Shown: piece after piece, positions 31,833-43,690 of the stretch
How the letters are laid out: each line of letters starts with the position of its first letter
How positions within the stretch are numbered: position 1 is the stretch's first letter
From: Ahaetulla prasina
Lineage: Eukaryota; Chordata; Lepidosauria; Squamata; Colubridae
Length of the DNA: 64,000 bases
Assembly: GCF_028640845.1 (NCBI RefSeq)
Contig: NC_080539.1
Coordinates: forward strand, 189,543,436-189,607,435
Direction of reading: 5' to 3'
The notes under the pieces: model-generated
What the model was told of the DNA's origin: nothing
What the model saw: the letters and a program-made list of their open reading frames with translations, nothing else
Database searches by the model: none
Position numbers and translations under genes: made by a program

Positions 31833-32944
31833 ATCCAGACCAATTTGATGATTTCTGTTCAAAATTATTTGATGTGCCTCTATAATAATTGCATGCAAAA
31901 TTGAATGGGATTGAATTGGGGGGGGGGGAATCATTTACTCCTATATAACCCAATTGGGCAACTGCAGCTCAAAACAAATTGTGACATGTTTGGCCAGCCA
32001 AAGAATTAAGTGAGCTTCTCAGCTTGAGGTTAAAACTGTGGGAAACAGGTAGGCAGAGGTTAGGGCCAGCAATCACATTTTTGATTGGAACCACGCCTTG
32101 ACTTTTCCCACTGCTTGTAGAACAAGCCACAGGTTGCTCAAGGAAATAAAAAGTGGAGATTTAAAGGGACAACTGCCACAGGTCTGGAAATGTTGTTTAA
32201 TGATATGTGCTTGTGTGAAGTCATTTCCAAACTTGAAGGGAGGATGAGACCTTCTAAAAACAGTACACAAAAAGTTATTCAAAAAGATTTGGAAAATGAA
32301 GCTCACTGGCTTGTGAAAAGCTCCCTGAAATAAGTATAATGATTGGTTTGCATGGAGAAAACATGAAATGAAATTTTTGTATATGAAATTGTTTATGCAA
32401 GCAGTCTGACTGGAGTACAAATGTATGAATATGTTGATGGTAAAAAATTGGTATGAATGCCTGTTGTTGACCCCCACCCCAGATTGAAAGGAGATAGTAC
32501 TCTGATTCCCTTTCTTACAAAGAAACAGTGAGTTGCAGATTGTTGTTGTTATGAAGTAAGTGGAAAGGCAATAGCAAGTGTTTGCAAGAAAAAGAAATGA
32601 GAAAGGTACTATAGCGGATGTGGGGGAGAAATTCGGAGAAAAATGTGTGTGATTTATTGAAAAAAGAGAGAGAGACACAAACAAAAAAATATTTTATTCA
32701 AAGGATGCTGAGTGGAGAAAGGAGTGAGATTTCTGTGTAGTTTTTTAAACATTTTTTTCTGTCTTCGCTTGTTACTTTTTTTTTAACTCAAGGATTTTTA
32801 GCCTTGAAGAGCGAGAGAAGTAGGAAACAGGAGAGTGGGGGTTTTCTGCTCACTTTTACCATTTTTTTTCTCTGCTTAGTTGAAATGAGAAAGGCGGGTT
32901 AATAAATGTGATATCTGATATATATATATATATATATTAATTAG
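31833..32944. other. Unassigned AT-rich sequence
   Basis: No gene recognised. A minus-strand frame of 203 codons at 32073-32684 has a low-complexity, hydrophobic composition and no recognisable domain; I treat it as chance. A (TA)n run lies at 32915-32938, directly next to the L2 3' end. Confidence 0.4.
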
Positions 32945-33188
32945 ATTTCTAAACCGCCCTTCTCCCGAAGGACTCAGGGCGGTGTACAGTCTTATTTAAA
33001 ACACATAGGTACACAATACAAAACCCAAATTTAAAATACATTTAAAATGAAATATTTAACCGGCCAATTTAAACTAAAACGGTCGGAGACCGATATAAAA
33101 CCCTTAGAATATAAAATTATAAATAGATTAGTACAATTAAAATTCAATTAAAATTAAGTTAAACTAAATACTAAATTAAAATAAACAT

Positions 33189-36096
33189 TTAGGCTAGTCC
33201 CTTCCGATTGAATAGCAGAGTCTTCAGTTCCCGCTTGAAGGTACGGAGGTCGGGAAGTTGGCCTAACCCTGGAGGTAACTCATTCCATAGGATCGGTGCT
33301 GCCACAGAGAAGGCTCTCCCCCTGGGGGTCACCAGCTGGCACTGTTTGGCTGATGACACCCAGAGCAGGCCCGCTCTGTGGGAGCGCACAGGTCGTTGGG
33401 AGGCTATCAGTGGCAGAAGGCGGTCTCGTCAATAGCCTGGTCCTAAGCCATGGAGCGCTTTAAAGGTGAGCACTAACACCTTGAATTGCACCCGGAAGGC
33501 TACCGGCAGCCAGTGCAGGCCACGCAGGATAGGTGTTATATGGGAGCAACCTGATGCTCCCACGATTAACCGCGCAGCCGCATTCTGGATTAGCTGGAGC
33601 CTCCCGGTGTTCTTCAAGGGGAGCCCCATGTAGAGAGCATTGCAATAGTCCAGGCGAGAGGTAACGAGGGCGCGAGTGACCGTGCGTAGGGAGTCCCACT
33701 CAAGAAAGGGGCGCAACTGGCATGTCAGGCGAACCTGATAGAATGCTCCCCTGGCGACGGCCGTCAAATGTTCTTCTAAAGACAGCCGATTGTCCAGGAG
33801 AACGCCCAAGTTGCGCACCCTTCCCCTGGGGGTCAGAACTTCACCCCCCACAGTCAGCGAAGGCGTAAGCTGACTATACTGGGACGCCGGAACCGACAGC
33901 CACTATCATGGTAGGGTTGAGTTGGAGCCTGTTCCTCCCCATGCAGACCCGCACGGACTCAGGACACCGGTCCATCACCTCGACAGCTTCGTTGGGGTGG
34001 TTCGGGGTGGAAATGTACAGCTGAGTATCATCAGCGTACAGATGATAATCCACCCCGAAACCGCGGATAACCTCACCCAGCGGCTTCATATAGATGTTGA
34101 ACAGGAGAGGCGAGAGAACCGACCCCTGAGGCACCCCACAAGTGAAGGACCTAGAGGTCAATCTCTTCCCCCCTGCCAACACCGTCTGCGAATGGTCAGA
34201 GAGATAGGACGAGAACCACCGATAAACGGTGCCTCCCACTCCCAATCCCTCCAACCGCCGCAGCAGGATACCATGGTCGATGGTATCAAAAGCCACTGAG
34301 AGATCTAACAGGACCAGGACAGAGGAACATCCCCTGTCCCGAGACCTCCAGAGGTCATCCACCAACGCGACCAAAGTCAACTCGGTGCTGTAACCAGGTC
34401 TGAAGCCGGACTGGAACGGGTCTAGAAAGACAGTTTCCTCCAGGTATTGGGGAAGCTGATATGCAACCACACTCTCAACAACCTTCGCCAAAAAGCAAAG
34501 GTTGGAGACTGGACGATAGTTCGCCAATACAGCTGGGTCCAAGGAAGGCTTCTTGAGGAGGGGCCTCACCCCCGCCTCTTTCAGGGCGGCGGGAAAAGTG
34601 CCCTCCAACAAGGAGGCATTGGTAATTCCCAGGAGCCAGCCTCGTGTCACCTCCTGTGTGGCCAGTACCAACCAGGAGGGACACGGGTCCAATAAACATG
34701 TGGTGGGATTCAGCCTAGCCAACAATCTGTCCATGTCATCAGGAGTCACAGGATCGAACTCAGCCCAAATAATATCCACAAGACTCGTCCCCGTCCCCTC
34801 GCCCGGATCTATCCAATCAGTGTCCAGTCCGTCCCGGATCCGAGCGATTTTATCGGACAGATACTGTACAAAATCCTCAGCATGCCCCTGCAAGGGGTCC
34901 TCCCGAGCCTCCTGCGAGAGCAGGGAGCGGGTCACCCTAAACAGGGTGGCTGGGCGGTTATCTGCCGATGCGATAAGAGCGGAGAAATAGGTATGTTTCA
35001 CCGCTTTTATCGCCACTAGATAGGTCTGAATACAAGACCTAACTAGTGCTCGGTCGGTATGGCTGGACCTCCAGGCACTCTCTAGGCGTCTTTTCCGGCG
35101 CTTCATCTCCCTCAACTCCTCGTTATACCAAGGAGCTGGGTGAGTTCGGCGCCGGGTCAGAGGCCGCAAAGGCACGACACGGTCCGAAGCCCCGGCGGCC
35201 GCCCCTTCCCAGGCAGCCACCAGTTCTTCGACCGAGTCGTGGGTTAATTCCCCAGGAAACGGCCCAAGCTCCGTCAGGAACCTCTCTGGGACCATCACGT
35301 GCCTGGGACGGAACCATCGAACCGGCTCCGGCTCCCTGCGGCGGGGTGCAGCGGTTCGAAAGTCTAGCTGAAGGAGTATATGATCTGACCATGACAAGGG
35401 TTTAACAATTAATTCCCCTAAATCCAGATCATTTAGCCACTGTCCCGAGATGAAAATCAAGTCCAGCGTGTTACCCCCAGCGTGGGTGGGACCATTAACT
35501 ACTTGGGTCAGATCCAAGGCCGCCATGGAAGCCATGAACTCCTGAACTGCCGTTGACGATTCGCCCACCGACGGCAAGTTGAAATCCCCCATAACCATAA
35601 GTCCGGTCTCAACCACCGTCTGGGCTATCATCTCCGACTGCCCGCGCAGGTCTGCTGCCACGCAGCAAGGAGCCAGGTACGTGACCAGCATGCCCACCTG
35701 CACTCCACGGCCCCACTTAACCAGAAGGGTTTCACAACCGGCTATCTGCGGGACAGTAACCTCCCTCGGTTCTAGACCCTCGTGAATAACAACCGCTACC
35801 CCCCCACCCCTACCCTGGGCCCTCGGTTGATGGAATGCCTGGAAACCTGGTGGCCACACCTCGACCAGGGGAATCCTCCCTTCTGTGCCCAACCAGGTCT
35901 CCGAAATGCCCATCAGGTCCGCCCCCCCTTGAATAAGATCAGCTATGAGGGGGGCTTTATTTATGACGGACCTGGCATTGCATAGCAGCAACCGAAGGTC
36001 CAGGTTCCTGGGGACATAGCCACTTGGGAAACGAGACAAGGTTGGGGGCCCGGAGCGCACAATCGCTCGCAAACAGCGAGAGCATACTCCCCACAC
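33189..36096 (-). pseudogene. L2 ORF2 (endonuclease-RT), nearly open
   Basis: Enzyme for target-primed reverse transcription of an L2 LINE. The largest frame, 36096-33874, is 740 codons without a stop: an APE-type endonuclease (LLLCNARSVINKAPLI, LMGISETWLG, GRGGGVAVVIH, MVMGDFNLPS, HAGGNTLDLIF, SWSDHILLQLDF) and then the RT (PLLKKPSLDPAVLANYRPVS, LLDLSVAFDTIDHGILL, GVPQGSVLSPLLFNIYM, YADDTQLYISTP near 34030). A frameshift near 33870 moves to 33851-33429 (GLGVLLDNRLSLEEHL-type C-terminal part) and a further break near 33410 to 33389-33189 (LWNELPPGLGQLPDLRTFKR...LLFNRKGLA). Only about two frame breaks in some 970 codons imply recent activity. The start at 36096 is provisional, since the upstream frame is open a little further. 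Confidence 0.88.
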
Positions 36097-37690
36097 ATGA
36101 TATGAGCCCCCGCTTCCGCCATATCTGCCCCTCCCTCATACCGTGCCAATAGATAAGCCCTTAAATGGTTGAGTTTTAACCTCCTCCGCTACCTCCGTAT
36201 CAAAGACCTCCAAATCAGGAACCCTAGCAGAGACAAGCCTAACCTCCCGTGGGTGTCCCCCCCACCCAACCCACCCTCCCTCCCCATAAATGGCTTATTT
36301 AAAAATTTAATAAAACACATATTTAAAAAACCCATAAGCCTCTTTTTTGCCGCATGCCGCCTCTCGGGATTCCAAAATCCGTCATCAGGGTAGGCCTTCG
36401 ATAGCGTAGAGGGCCATGTTCGCGAGAGAGGGGAATCTCGCAAACTGAGAAGTTGGGTCTTCAGATACATCTCGGGAATATAAGATGGCAAAATCCAGTT
36501 CCAAACCAGTCTGTCAGATGGTAAAGCATAGATATAATCATACATGGTAGGTCACGAGCCAGGAGACAAAAGTGTGATGATCCGGAAATGGGGGAAAAGT
36601 GGTCCTAAGATGTTCAAAGGATGGGGATAATCCAAGAAGGGGAGAATAAAAGTGCATGACCACATAAAAGATACATGACATAAAAAAATGACATGTAATG
36701 GGCCCTTAGGGGCCATAAGGGAGAAAGTCGCTGTCTGTTAACACCGCCGTCGACATCAAACCACCTCCAACACCGAAACGGCGGGGGGGGAGGCCACCTC
36801 CCCATGCACAAGTCCGTGGGGGCCGGAATCTAAACCCACATCTCATCCCAGCTAACCTCGTTCTTTCGTGGGTAAACCACCCCCTCTTCAGGTGCTGCCG
36901 TTGCCCCTGCCAGAAAAACGGCCAAGCGCTGGCAGTCAGCCCCAAGTCAGTTAGTGAGGCCAACACCCGCATCCCCCAGCTGGCCAAAGCAACCTCCACT
37001 CCACCACACATCACCACACCTCCACACTCTGTCCGGGGTACAGACCCTTCAGCTATTCAGGTCTCTTCCTAAGGTGGTCTCTACGAACACTTCCCAGTGG
37101 GAGAAGTCTCTTCGGGTACTCCGGGCAATAGATACTCTCGCTCCCACTAGTGCTGAAGAGGCAAAGGCGAAAACACTGGCCGCCACCCCAAACATGCCGA
37201 ATAGGGCGGCGGTCGTGTCCCACCAGCCTTCCACTCCTCCAGGGGGCCTCCAGGGGGTCAAACCCTCCGCCCTCGGTCTGGCACGGCACCTCCAAAATGT
37301 TCCAGATGCTCCAAGATATTACACCGTATCAAACACGACATTCCCCCAATAAAGGGGAGGGCGGAAATCCTCCTGGGGTGCTCCGGCGCTAATTGATTGC
37401 TGCCACCAACCACCTCCACACCGCTGCCACCGCCGAGGAGGAAAACACCAAGAAAACGCTGAGAAACGCAGGCCGCCGCCCCAAACATGTCGGGTAAGCC
37501 AGCGGTCGCGTCCTCGCCCCGTCAGCCAGCCGAGAGCTCTTCCTGGGGGGTAAAAACCCCCTCATCGACCTGGCACGATGTTCTGCCCAACTGGGAAGGG
37601 GGGGGAAGTTCTCATAAAGCCCCCTTCCTACCAGAAACTGGATCTGGAAAATATGCCATCCTCCGCAGCATCTAAACGGACACCATTCTC
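36097..37690 (-). promoter_or_regulatory. L2 5'UTR/promoter region with tandem repeat
   Basis: CpG-rich leader upstream of L2 ORF2. On the plus strand 'ggccgccaccccaaacatgc' (37178) recurs as 'ggccgccgccccaaacatgt' (37471), each followed by 'cggtcg.gtcc' and a 'ctggcacg' stretch, giving two units of about 293 bases. Tandem 5'UTR units act as promoters in several LINEs; that function is inferred here, not shown. Weak frames in the region do not form a recognisable ORF1. Confidence 0.55.
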
Positions 37691-38199
37691 GCGCATGCGC
37701 TTAGAGGCAAATATCCTCTATATGATACCTGCTTTTGCAGTTTTGGGTTTGTACTGCTTTTGGTCTGCATATAGAAAGCTTTGCAGATATATTTTATTTT
37801 ATGTTCTGATTACTAATGTATTAACGAATTAGAAATCAACTGGGAAATTAGAAAATCAATCTGTATTAACAAATTAGGAAATCAACTGGGATGCCCAGTG
37901 AATGGAATTTAGTTGCAAGATGTTTAAGGAAAGTCAAGTTTGCAAGTTGGAAGAAGTTGGCAAGTATTCTGTATTCAGCTCAGAAGAGAGGGTGAGGAGA
38001 CAGTAGTGATAATTGTATTACTAGAGAAATGAAGTCTTAGTTGAGCAAGAAATAATGTTATTTGCAAACAGATGAGACATGAGAAGAAAAAAAACATTGA
38101 CATTGGAATACAATTTTGGGTGTTTTTCTGAAAATCCTTGAAGTTTAAAATGCTTAGTTAAACCTTTATAAAAGAAATGATTGAAATGTTTTGCTTAGA

Positions 38200-39120
38200 T
38201 TTGTAAATGTTTTTAACCTATTTAATGAGAATTTGTTTCCATCTTGAACCAAAAAGCCAGTCGGTGGCTGATAGATTCAAGAATTCTGAAGTATGAGAGT
38301 ATACTTATGGAACAAAATGATTTAGTGTTAACTACTGAGGTTAACTTGAATTCAGCTCAGTTTTTAAGAGGAGATTTAGGAGGGTCAGATATTGAACATT
38401 ATTGTGTTGAAATAATTGAATTACAGACCAGAGTTAGATCTGACTTAACAGATGTTCCCTTGGACGAAGGAGCTAATTTACAGATGGGTCCTCCAGAGTG
38501 GTAGAAGAGAAACGAAAGAATGGATATGCAATAGTAGAAGGAAGAGAGGAAGTTTTGGTGGGAGCTGAAAAGTTGCCTTTAAGTTGGTCTGCATAGACCT
38601 GTGGATTGTATTCAGTAACTAAACAAAAATGTGACATATGTATAGTGTGTGAAAGAGTTAATAAACAAGTTCTACAACATAAAGAAAGGAGAGAGTGACA
38701 TTTAGCGGTGAGACCATTTCAGTGCATTCAAGTTGATTTCACTGAATTACCTCAAATGGGGAGACTTAAATATTTATTGGTGATAGTGAGTCACTTGATT
38801 AGATGGGTTGAAGCTTATCCAGCCATGACAGCAACTGCAGCAGTAGTCACCAAAATTATACTGGAACAGATAATACTTAGATATGGGATAGTAGAAGCTA
38901 TAGACAGTGACCAAGGGACTCACTTTACTGCAAAAGTGCTTCAATCGATCATGGGGGCAGTGGGAATTAAGTGAGAATGTCATGCTCCATGGAACGCGAG
39001 CTCTTCTGGAAAGATTGAAAGGATGAATTTTATAATTAAAAACACTCTTTCCAAATTAATGTTGGAAACCAGGATGCCATGAACCAAATGTTTACCCTTG
39101 GCCTTGTTTAGAATTTGAAC
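38200..39120 (+). pseudogene. ERV1 (gammaretrovirus-like) pol: RNase H and integrase core, left half
   Basis: Remains of an endogenous retrovirus pol gene. The 38244-38504 frame carries an RNase H-like segment (ASRWLIDSRILKYESILM and then a domain ending with LKDVPL-like residues), followed in a shifted frame by a GSSRVVEEKRKNGYAIVEG-like stretch. There is a partial deletion, then the integrase HHCC end (CDICMVCERVNKQVLQHK, about 38630-38690) and the core at 38708-38974 (VDFTELPQMGRLKYLL, WVEAYPAMTATAAVV, IDSDQGTHFTAKVLQ), with a stop at 38974 followed by WNASSSGKIERMN-type residues. It stops inside the integrase at 39120, where the 18 kb insertion starts. No complete protein is possible. 37691-38199 upstream is unassigned AT-rich sequence, probably ERV leftovers. 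Confidence 0.8.
39111..39120. repeat. Left TSD of family-B copy 1
   Basis: GAATTTGAAC, matched by GAATTCAAAC at 57114-57123 (8 of 10). The ERV integrase reading resumes after the right copy, which supports the assignment. Confidence 0.75.
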
Positions 39121-39931
39121 CCGTCCAGAGGCGTGGCCAGCGTCACGAGATGGTTGCGAACCCCAGGAGCTCCAGTGGGGAGCGCCGAAATCCCCATCGT
39201 TATGGGGGTCCGCAACGGACCATAGCTGTCCTGCAGGGATAACAAAGAAAGAAGGAACCGCCAGAACGAACAGGGAAGTTGCAAATCCCCTGCAGCATCG
39301 GCCTTTTAGCCTTCGATCCAGCGATGAGGATATGCAGCCATTACAAGCTGCCAAAGTCGGGACGGCCACTTAAGACTGTGCTGGAGTGTTGAAGCAGTGA
39401 ATTGGACAAGATGTTGAAGCCAGGTGAGTGAACACCAACTCACGGAGGACTATTTTTAAAAATTCTGGAATAGCGGCTAAATTGATAAGGACTGTTAATA
39501 ACAATAGAAGAAAAGAAACAGAAGCAGTATCCAAAGACCTGATAGAAACCTGATCTTTGAAACTGAAGTACAGATCCCTCAAACAAAGAGGGGAAAAAAT
39601 GGAACCCTTAATTAAAGCCGGGAATTTGGAAAAATTTGGAAGCTTTTAAAATTGATTAAAGATTACAAAAAGGAAAAAAAGGAAAAATCGAGAACTTAAA
39701 ACTGTAATTTGGTGGAATATCTCCAATTTTCTTTTTTCTCTATGGACTGGAACTAAATAAATTTTAAACTTAAATCTATTGGACTTTAAATGTGACTAAC
39801 TGGAAAAAAAAAGAAACTAAAATAAAACATGGCGCTGCTCTAAGTAAAAGAAGCAAAATGGATACTTTTGCTAATTGTGGATTAGAATTGTGGGCTGCAA
39901 AGTGACACCTAAAGGCGAAAAAGGAAACTAC

Positions 39932-39950
39932 AAGAACTCTGGCCATTGTT
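39932..39950. repeat. Left TSD of full-length L1 (nest 2)
   Basis: AAGAACTCTGGCCATTGTT, repeated exactly at 51065-51083: 19 bp. Confidence 0.95.
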
Positions 39951-40570
39951 AAGGCTTCCAGTTGGCTCCGTTGGCAATGGAGGTGATCTTTTTGATCACC
40001 AACCTCTGGATCGTGTTGGACCGCTAGGACAGCGACAATCAGCTGCCCAGTGGTTCGAAATTCCCCCTCTTCGGGCGAAGAAGAGGAGGTGAGCGAAAGA
40101 GGCAGAGGTAGAGCTTCCCTAGAACTCCTGGAAGACACCAGGGGACTCGAAGGGTTAAGCCCCCTCAGAACTTCAAAGCGCTCCAGATCTGAGGCTTTTT
40201 TCCTGCTTTGGCAGACCTAATTGCCATGACCAACTGCCAGGACCGATTTTAGCTTAAAGAAGAAAATACCAGACTGAACAGAAACGGGAGAGCTCTAACT
40301 ACAAAAGCAAGTAATTAAATCAATTCCCTGTTATTTTTTTTTCTAAGTTTTGGAGCTGACTTCAAAGCGAAAATGGCAGTTGTTCTTTAATGAGCTAACG
40401 AGTTGAAAACGAAAGTGTTACAGTTCTTACTGCTTGCTGTGTATTGCTGAAGAATTGCTGGAGACTTTTTAAAACATTGTAATGAGAAGGTGGAAGAGAC
40501 ATTGAGACGGTTTCTTTAAAAGACTTAGAAGATTTATAAGTAACATTAAGTTAAAGAGAAACTTTAAGAG

Positions 40571-41768
40571 ATGGCAGCAAAACAATTAAAGACAACTGTA
40601 ACAAAAACCCCAGGAACATCTACACCGGGAGTTTCTCCAGCACGTACAGCAGATAAAAAAATCACTAAATTTGGAAGCACTTCAGGATAATTTGAAAGAT
40701 TTTATGAGATAATCCCTTAATGATGCCATGAATTTGCAAACCTCTCAGATAGAAGATAAGTTTAAATTAATTACAGAAGAAATGTCAGAGATGAAAAAAC
40801 AAATGTTAGAAATTCAAATTGGAAATAAAGAAGTCAAGGAAGGTTTGGTGTCAGCAGTACAGGGTTTGGCATCAAATGTGATTTTATTGGAGCAGGAAGT
40901 AGAAGAAATAAAGAAATTTAATTTAAAATTGGAAAATAAGATTGAGGTAGTTCAAAGTAAAATGGATAAAGTTGATGATAAAATTGTTTTGGTACAATAT
41001 AGAGCCATGGAATTTGCTTTAAGAATTCAGGGCCTAAAAGAGAATAGACAAGAGAATTTGAAGGAAATTTTTTCTGAGGCCTTTGCGAAGATTTTGGCAG
41101 TTCGCCCAGCAGATGTGGCTTTTCAAAACAAAATTTATCGTGTGAATTCCTGGATAGCAAGACAAAGAAATCTTCTGAGAGACATTGTCATTTATTTTAC
41201 TACTAGAACAGTGAGAAATGAGATTTTACAAGCTTCTTTTAAAGGAGACAAGTTTCAAGCGGCCAGTCAAGATATTTTAATACTAAAGGAAATTCCCCCC
41301 AAAATGTTCAGAGGTAGGAAGGAATTTGCCTTTTTGGTGAACAAACTTAAAAAACGTCAGATTGAGTACAGATGGGACATCCCAACTGACATAATAGTTT
41401 ACTATGAAGGGAAAGCACATCATCTTAATACAGTCGGAAAAGCACGAGAGTCTTATGCTTATGTGCTCAAAGTTGGAAGTCCACCATCTCCGGATGGTAG
41501 GAGAAAGGAAGGTGAAATTAAAGAAAAAGAAGTGATAGTAATGGAAGAAGACCTTTTACAAGTGTTGGATGTGTCCAAGATGGGATCAGAGATTCCAAAA
41601 GAGCCAAGGATGACAAGAGCGGCTGTTAAACGCAAGGAACAAGAAGAAAAGGCTCAACAGGCTCAATCTGCTATTACCAAGGAAATAGTGGGAGGAGCAA
41701 GGCCCAAAGAAAGATATGATTTGCTGGTGGTGCTTCAAAAGTTTCCGATCGCCGATAATGGCAATTAG
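40571..41768 (+). pseudogene. L1 ORF1, frameshifted near its N-terminus
   Basis: RNA-binding chaperone of L1. It starts at ATG 40571 (MAAKQLKTTVTKTPG, matching the minus-strand relative), but a base insertion in the A-rich run near 40660 and a stop at about 40710 break the first 50 codons. From 40728 it is open for 346 codons: coiled coil with EMKKQMLEIQIGNKEVKEG, RRM-like domain (ALRIQGLKENRQENLKEIF, KIYRVNSWIARQRNLLRDIV), CTD (LKEIPPKMFRGRKEF, IVYYEGKAHHLNTVGKAR) and a hydrophilic tail ending KFPIADNGN. Its stop at 41766-41768 lies 11 bases inside ORF2 (ATG at 41758). Confidence 0.88.
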
Positions 41769-42799
41769 ACTTTTATCATGGAATGTTAATGGATTAAACT
41801 CACCACAAAAGAGAAGAAAGATATTTCATTATTTGAAGCAATTTAAAAATGACATTGTATGTTTACAAGAAACACATATTAGAACATTAGACCAGAAATA
41901 TTTGATAAATTCAAAATTGGGAATACATTTTGTTGCATCTGCTACAGAAAAGAAGAATGGACTAGTTTTTTATATAAAGAGTAATTTATCTGCAACATTA
42001 ATTGAGGCGGATAATCAAGGAAGATATATCGCCATTGAACTTTTATTGGAGGGGAGAAACATACTTTTAATAGGAGTTTATGTGCCAAATCAACAAGAAA
42101 AATTTTATATAAATTTTATATAAATTTTATGTAAATTTTTATTTACATAAAAGAATAACATCTTGGGACTATAAAACTCACATATTAATGGGTGATTGGA
42201 ATGGAGTGATGGATATCCAGAAAGATAAAAGAAGTCTTAGAAATATTTCAAGCCGTGTCAAATTGCCAAAGGCCTTCTTTGATATGATGGAAGATTTAGA
42301 ATTGAGAGATGTATGGCGAGAATGTAATGAGGAAGAGATTTTACTTTTTTTTCCGATAGACATCAATCATTTTCTAGGATCAATTTTATTTTAATTACTA
42401 ATGATTTGTTTTTCAGAGTGAAGAAGACAAAAATTTGTTCTAGAAGGAACATTGATCATGAAGGTTCCTTCTATATATGTGGGAGTCAAAGCAATGAGTT
42501 GTTAATTCAGCTGATTGGCCAGAGATGAGTTGAATTTGTTTAAAATTTTGCTTTAGTTTATTAACGAAGAAGGTGAAGAGAAAAGAACTCATTGGGAACT
42601 GAAAAAAGAATAGATGTAGAAAAAAACAATAAAGGAAATTAAGGCTTGGACTCTAGTACATAAGAATTAGGTAAGAATGTTTTCTATAAAAGCAATGGAT
42701 ATATATTCTAAATATCCTAGGGTGGGGAACAGAGGAATACAAATTGTCAGTGGCAGGAAGAAATAGGATTAATGATGCTGAAGCAAATTGGTCCATCTT

Positions 42800-43690
42800 G
42801 TAGTTTTGATAAAGAGAGGATGTGATTGCAGATGTAAGATAGATTGATGGCCCAGGTTTTTACTTAATGAATGATCGGCCTGGAAGTGTTTCTGCTGGTC
42901 AGATGGAAATACAGGCTTTTATCCATATGGTGGATGGAGATATTCAGATTGAAATGATAAAGTTCTGTCTTCAAATGGAGCTGTTCTGTGATAATTAGAC
43001 ATCCAGCGTGTGCCATCGATCTGAAGGATGTTTGGGATGAGGGCAGAAGTGCAAGATGATCCTGAGACCTATGGAACCATGTTTATTTTGAATGTAGGGT
43101 CTAACAGAATGACTCTGTTAGGGTGAAAAATGCATAAGTCCTTCCTGTGACAGGCAGCCATTGATCCTGTGGAGAGGTTATGGCTATGAGAAAATGAAAG
43201 GTTAAGATTGAGGCTGGAGGGCTCAAGGGTTGAAAGGGGATGAAGTAAGCATCTGAAGGACCAGAGTTAGATCCCAGATGCCTGTGGACCAGACTGATTC
43301 TTTTAAGCATGGATACGGGATGTTGAGAAAGTGTGGGTCTGTCACAGAAAAGGACAGTGGAAGAGCTGCAATAGGGTGGAAATTTGTCCAATCTGTCCTG
43401 GAGGAATTGCAGGATCTGCTGAATAGAAGCAGAAGTGGGGACTATTTGATGTCTAAGACACCAGCGGTGGAAGCATGAACACGTGGCCTCATAAATGCGC
43501 GTTGTGGATGGGCGTCTAGAAGCCAGGAGGGTGGAGATGATGAATTTTTTCCTTCCTTATCTGTCAAGTGCCAGGCAGCTTAGCTGAGGCTGATGAAGAA
43601 TGGCTCCTTGGATCTGATCTGGTGGAATTCACCAATGTGGAGTGATGGATACTCATCAGATCAAACCAATAAGAGGCCAGTAAGCTATGA
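42800..43690 (-). pseudogene. DIRS tyrosine recombinase remnant
   Basis: Downstream of RNase H on the minus strand. Frames such as 43391-43101 and short pieces around 43030-42990 (with a WHTLDV-like fragment) resemble DIRS recombinase segments in position and character, but no complete R-H-R-Y catalytic set is visible. It is heavily broken. Confidence rests mainly on gene order. Confidence 0.4.

Larger units (their letters stand above)
32945..37690 (-). mobile_element. Nearly full-length L2-type LINE
   Basis: Reads right to left. The 5' region (37690-36100) is GC-rich with a tandem duplication of period about 293 bases; the ORF2 region is 36096-33189; the 3' end at 32945-32985 has the CCGCCCT...AGGGCGG hairpin and adjoins a (TA)n repeat. 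Four other L2 pieces in the window (18340-20512, 55406-55667, 60866-61333 and 62062-63527) belong to the same family, but this is the only one with the endonuclease. An exact TSD was not found. A separate ORF1 is not obvious in the 5' part. Confidence 0.88.

Noticed and set aside
32073..32684. 203-codon minus-strand frame
   Set aside because: AT-rich region; hydrophobic, F- and S-rich composition, no domain or conserved motif, no neighbouring gene structure.
36614..37488. Frames suggestive of an L2 ORF1 in the 5' region
   Set aside because: No coiled coil, zinc finger or esterase motif, and the frames lie in CpG-rich tandem units on both strands; treated as 5'UTR.
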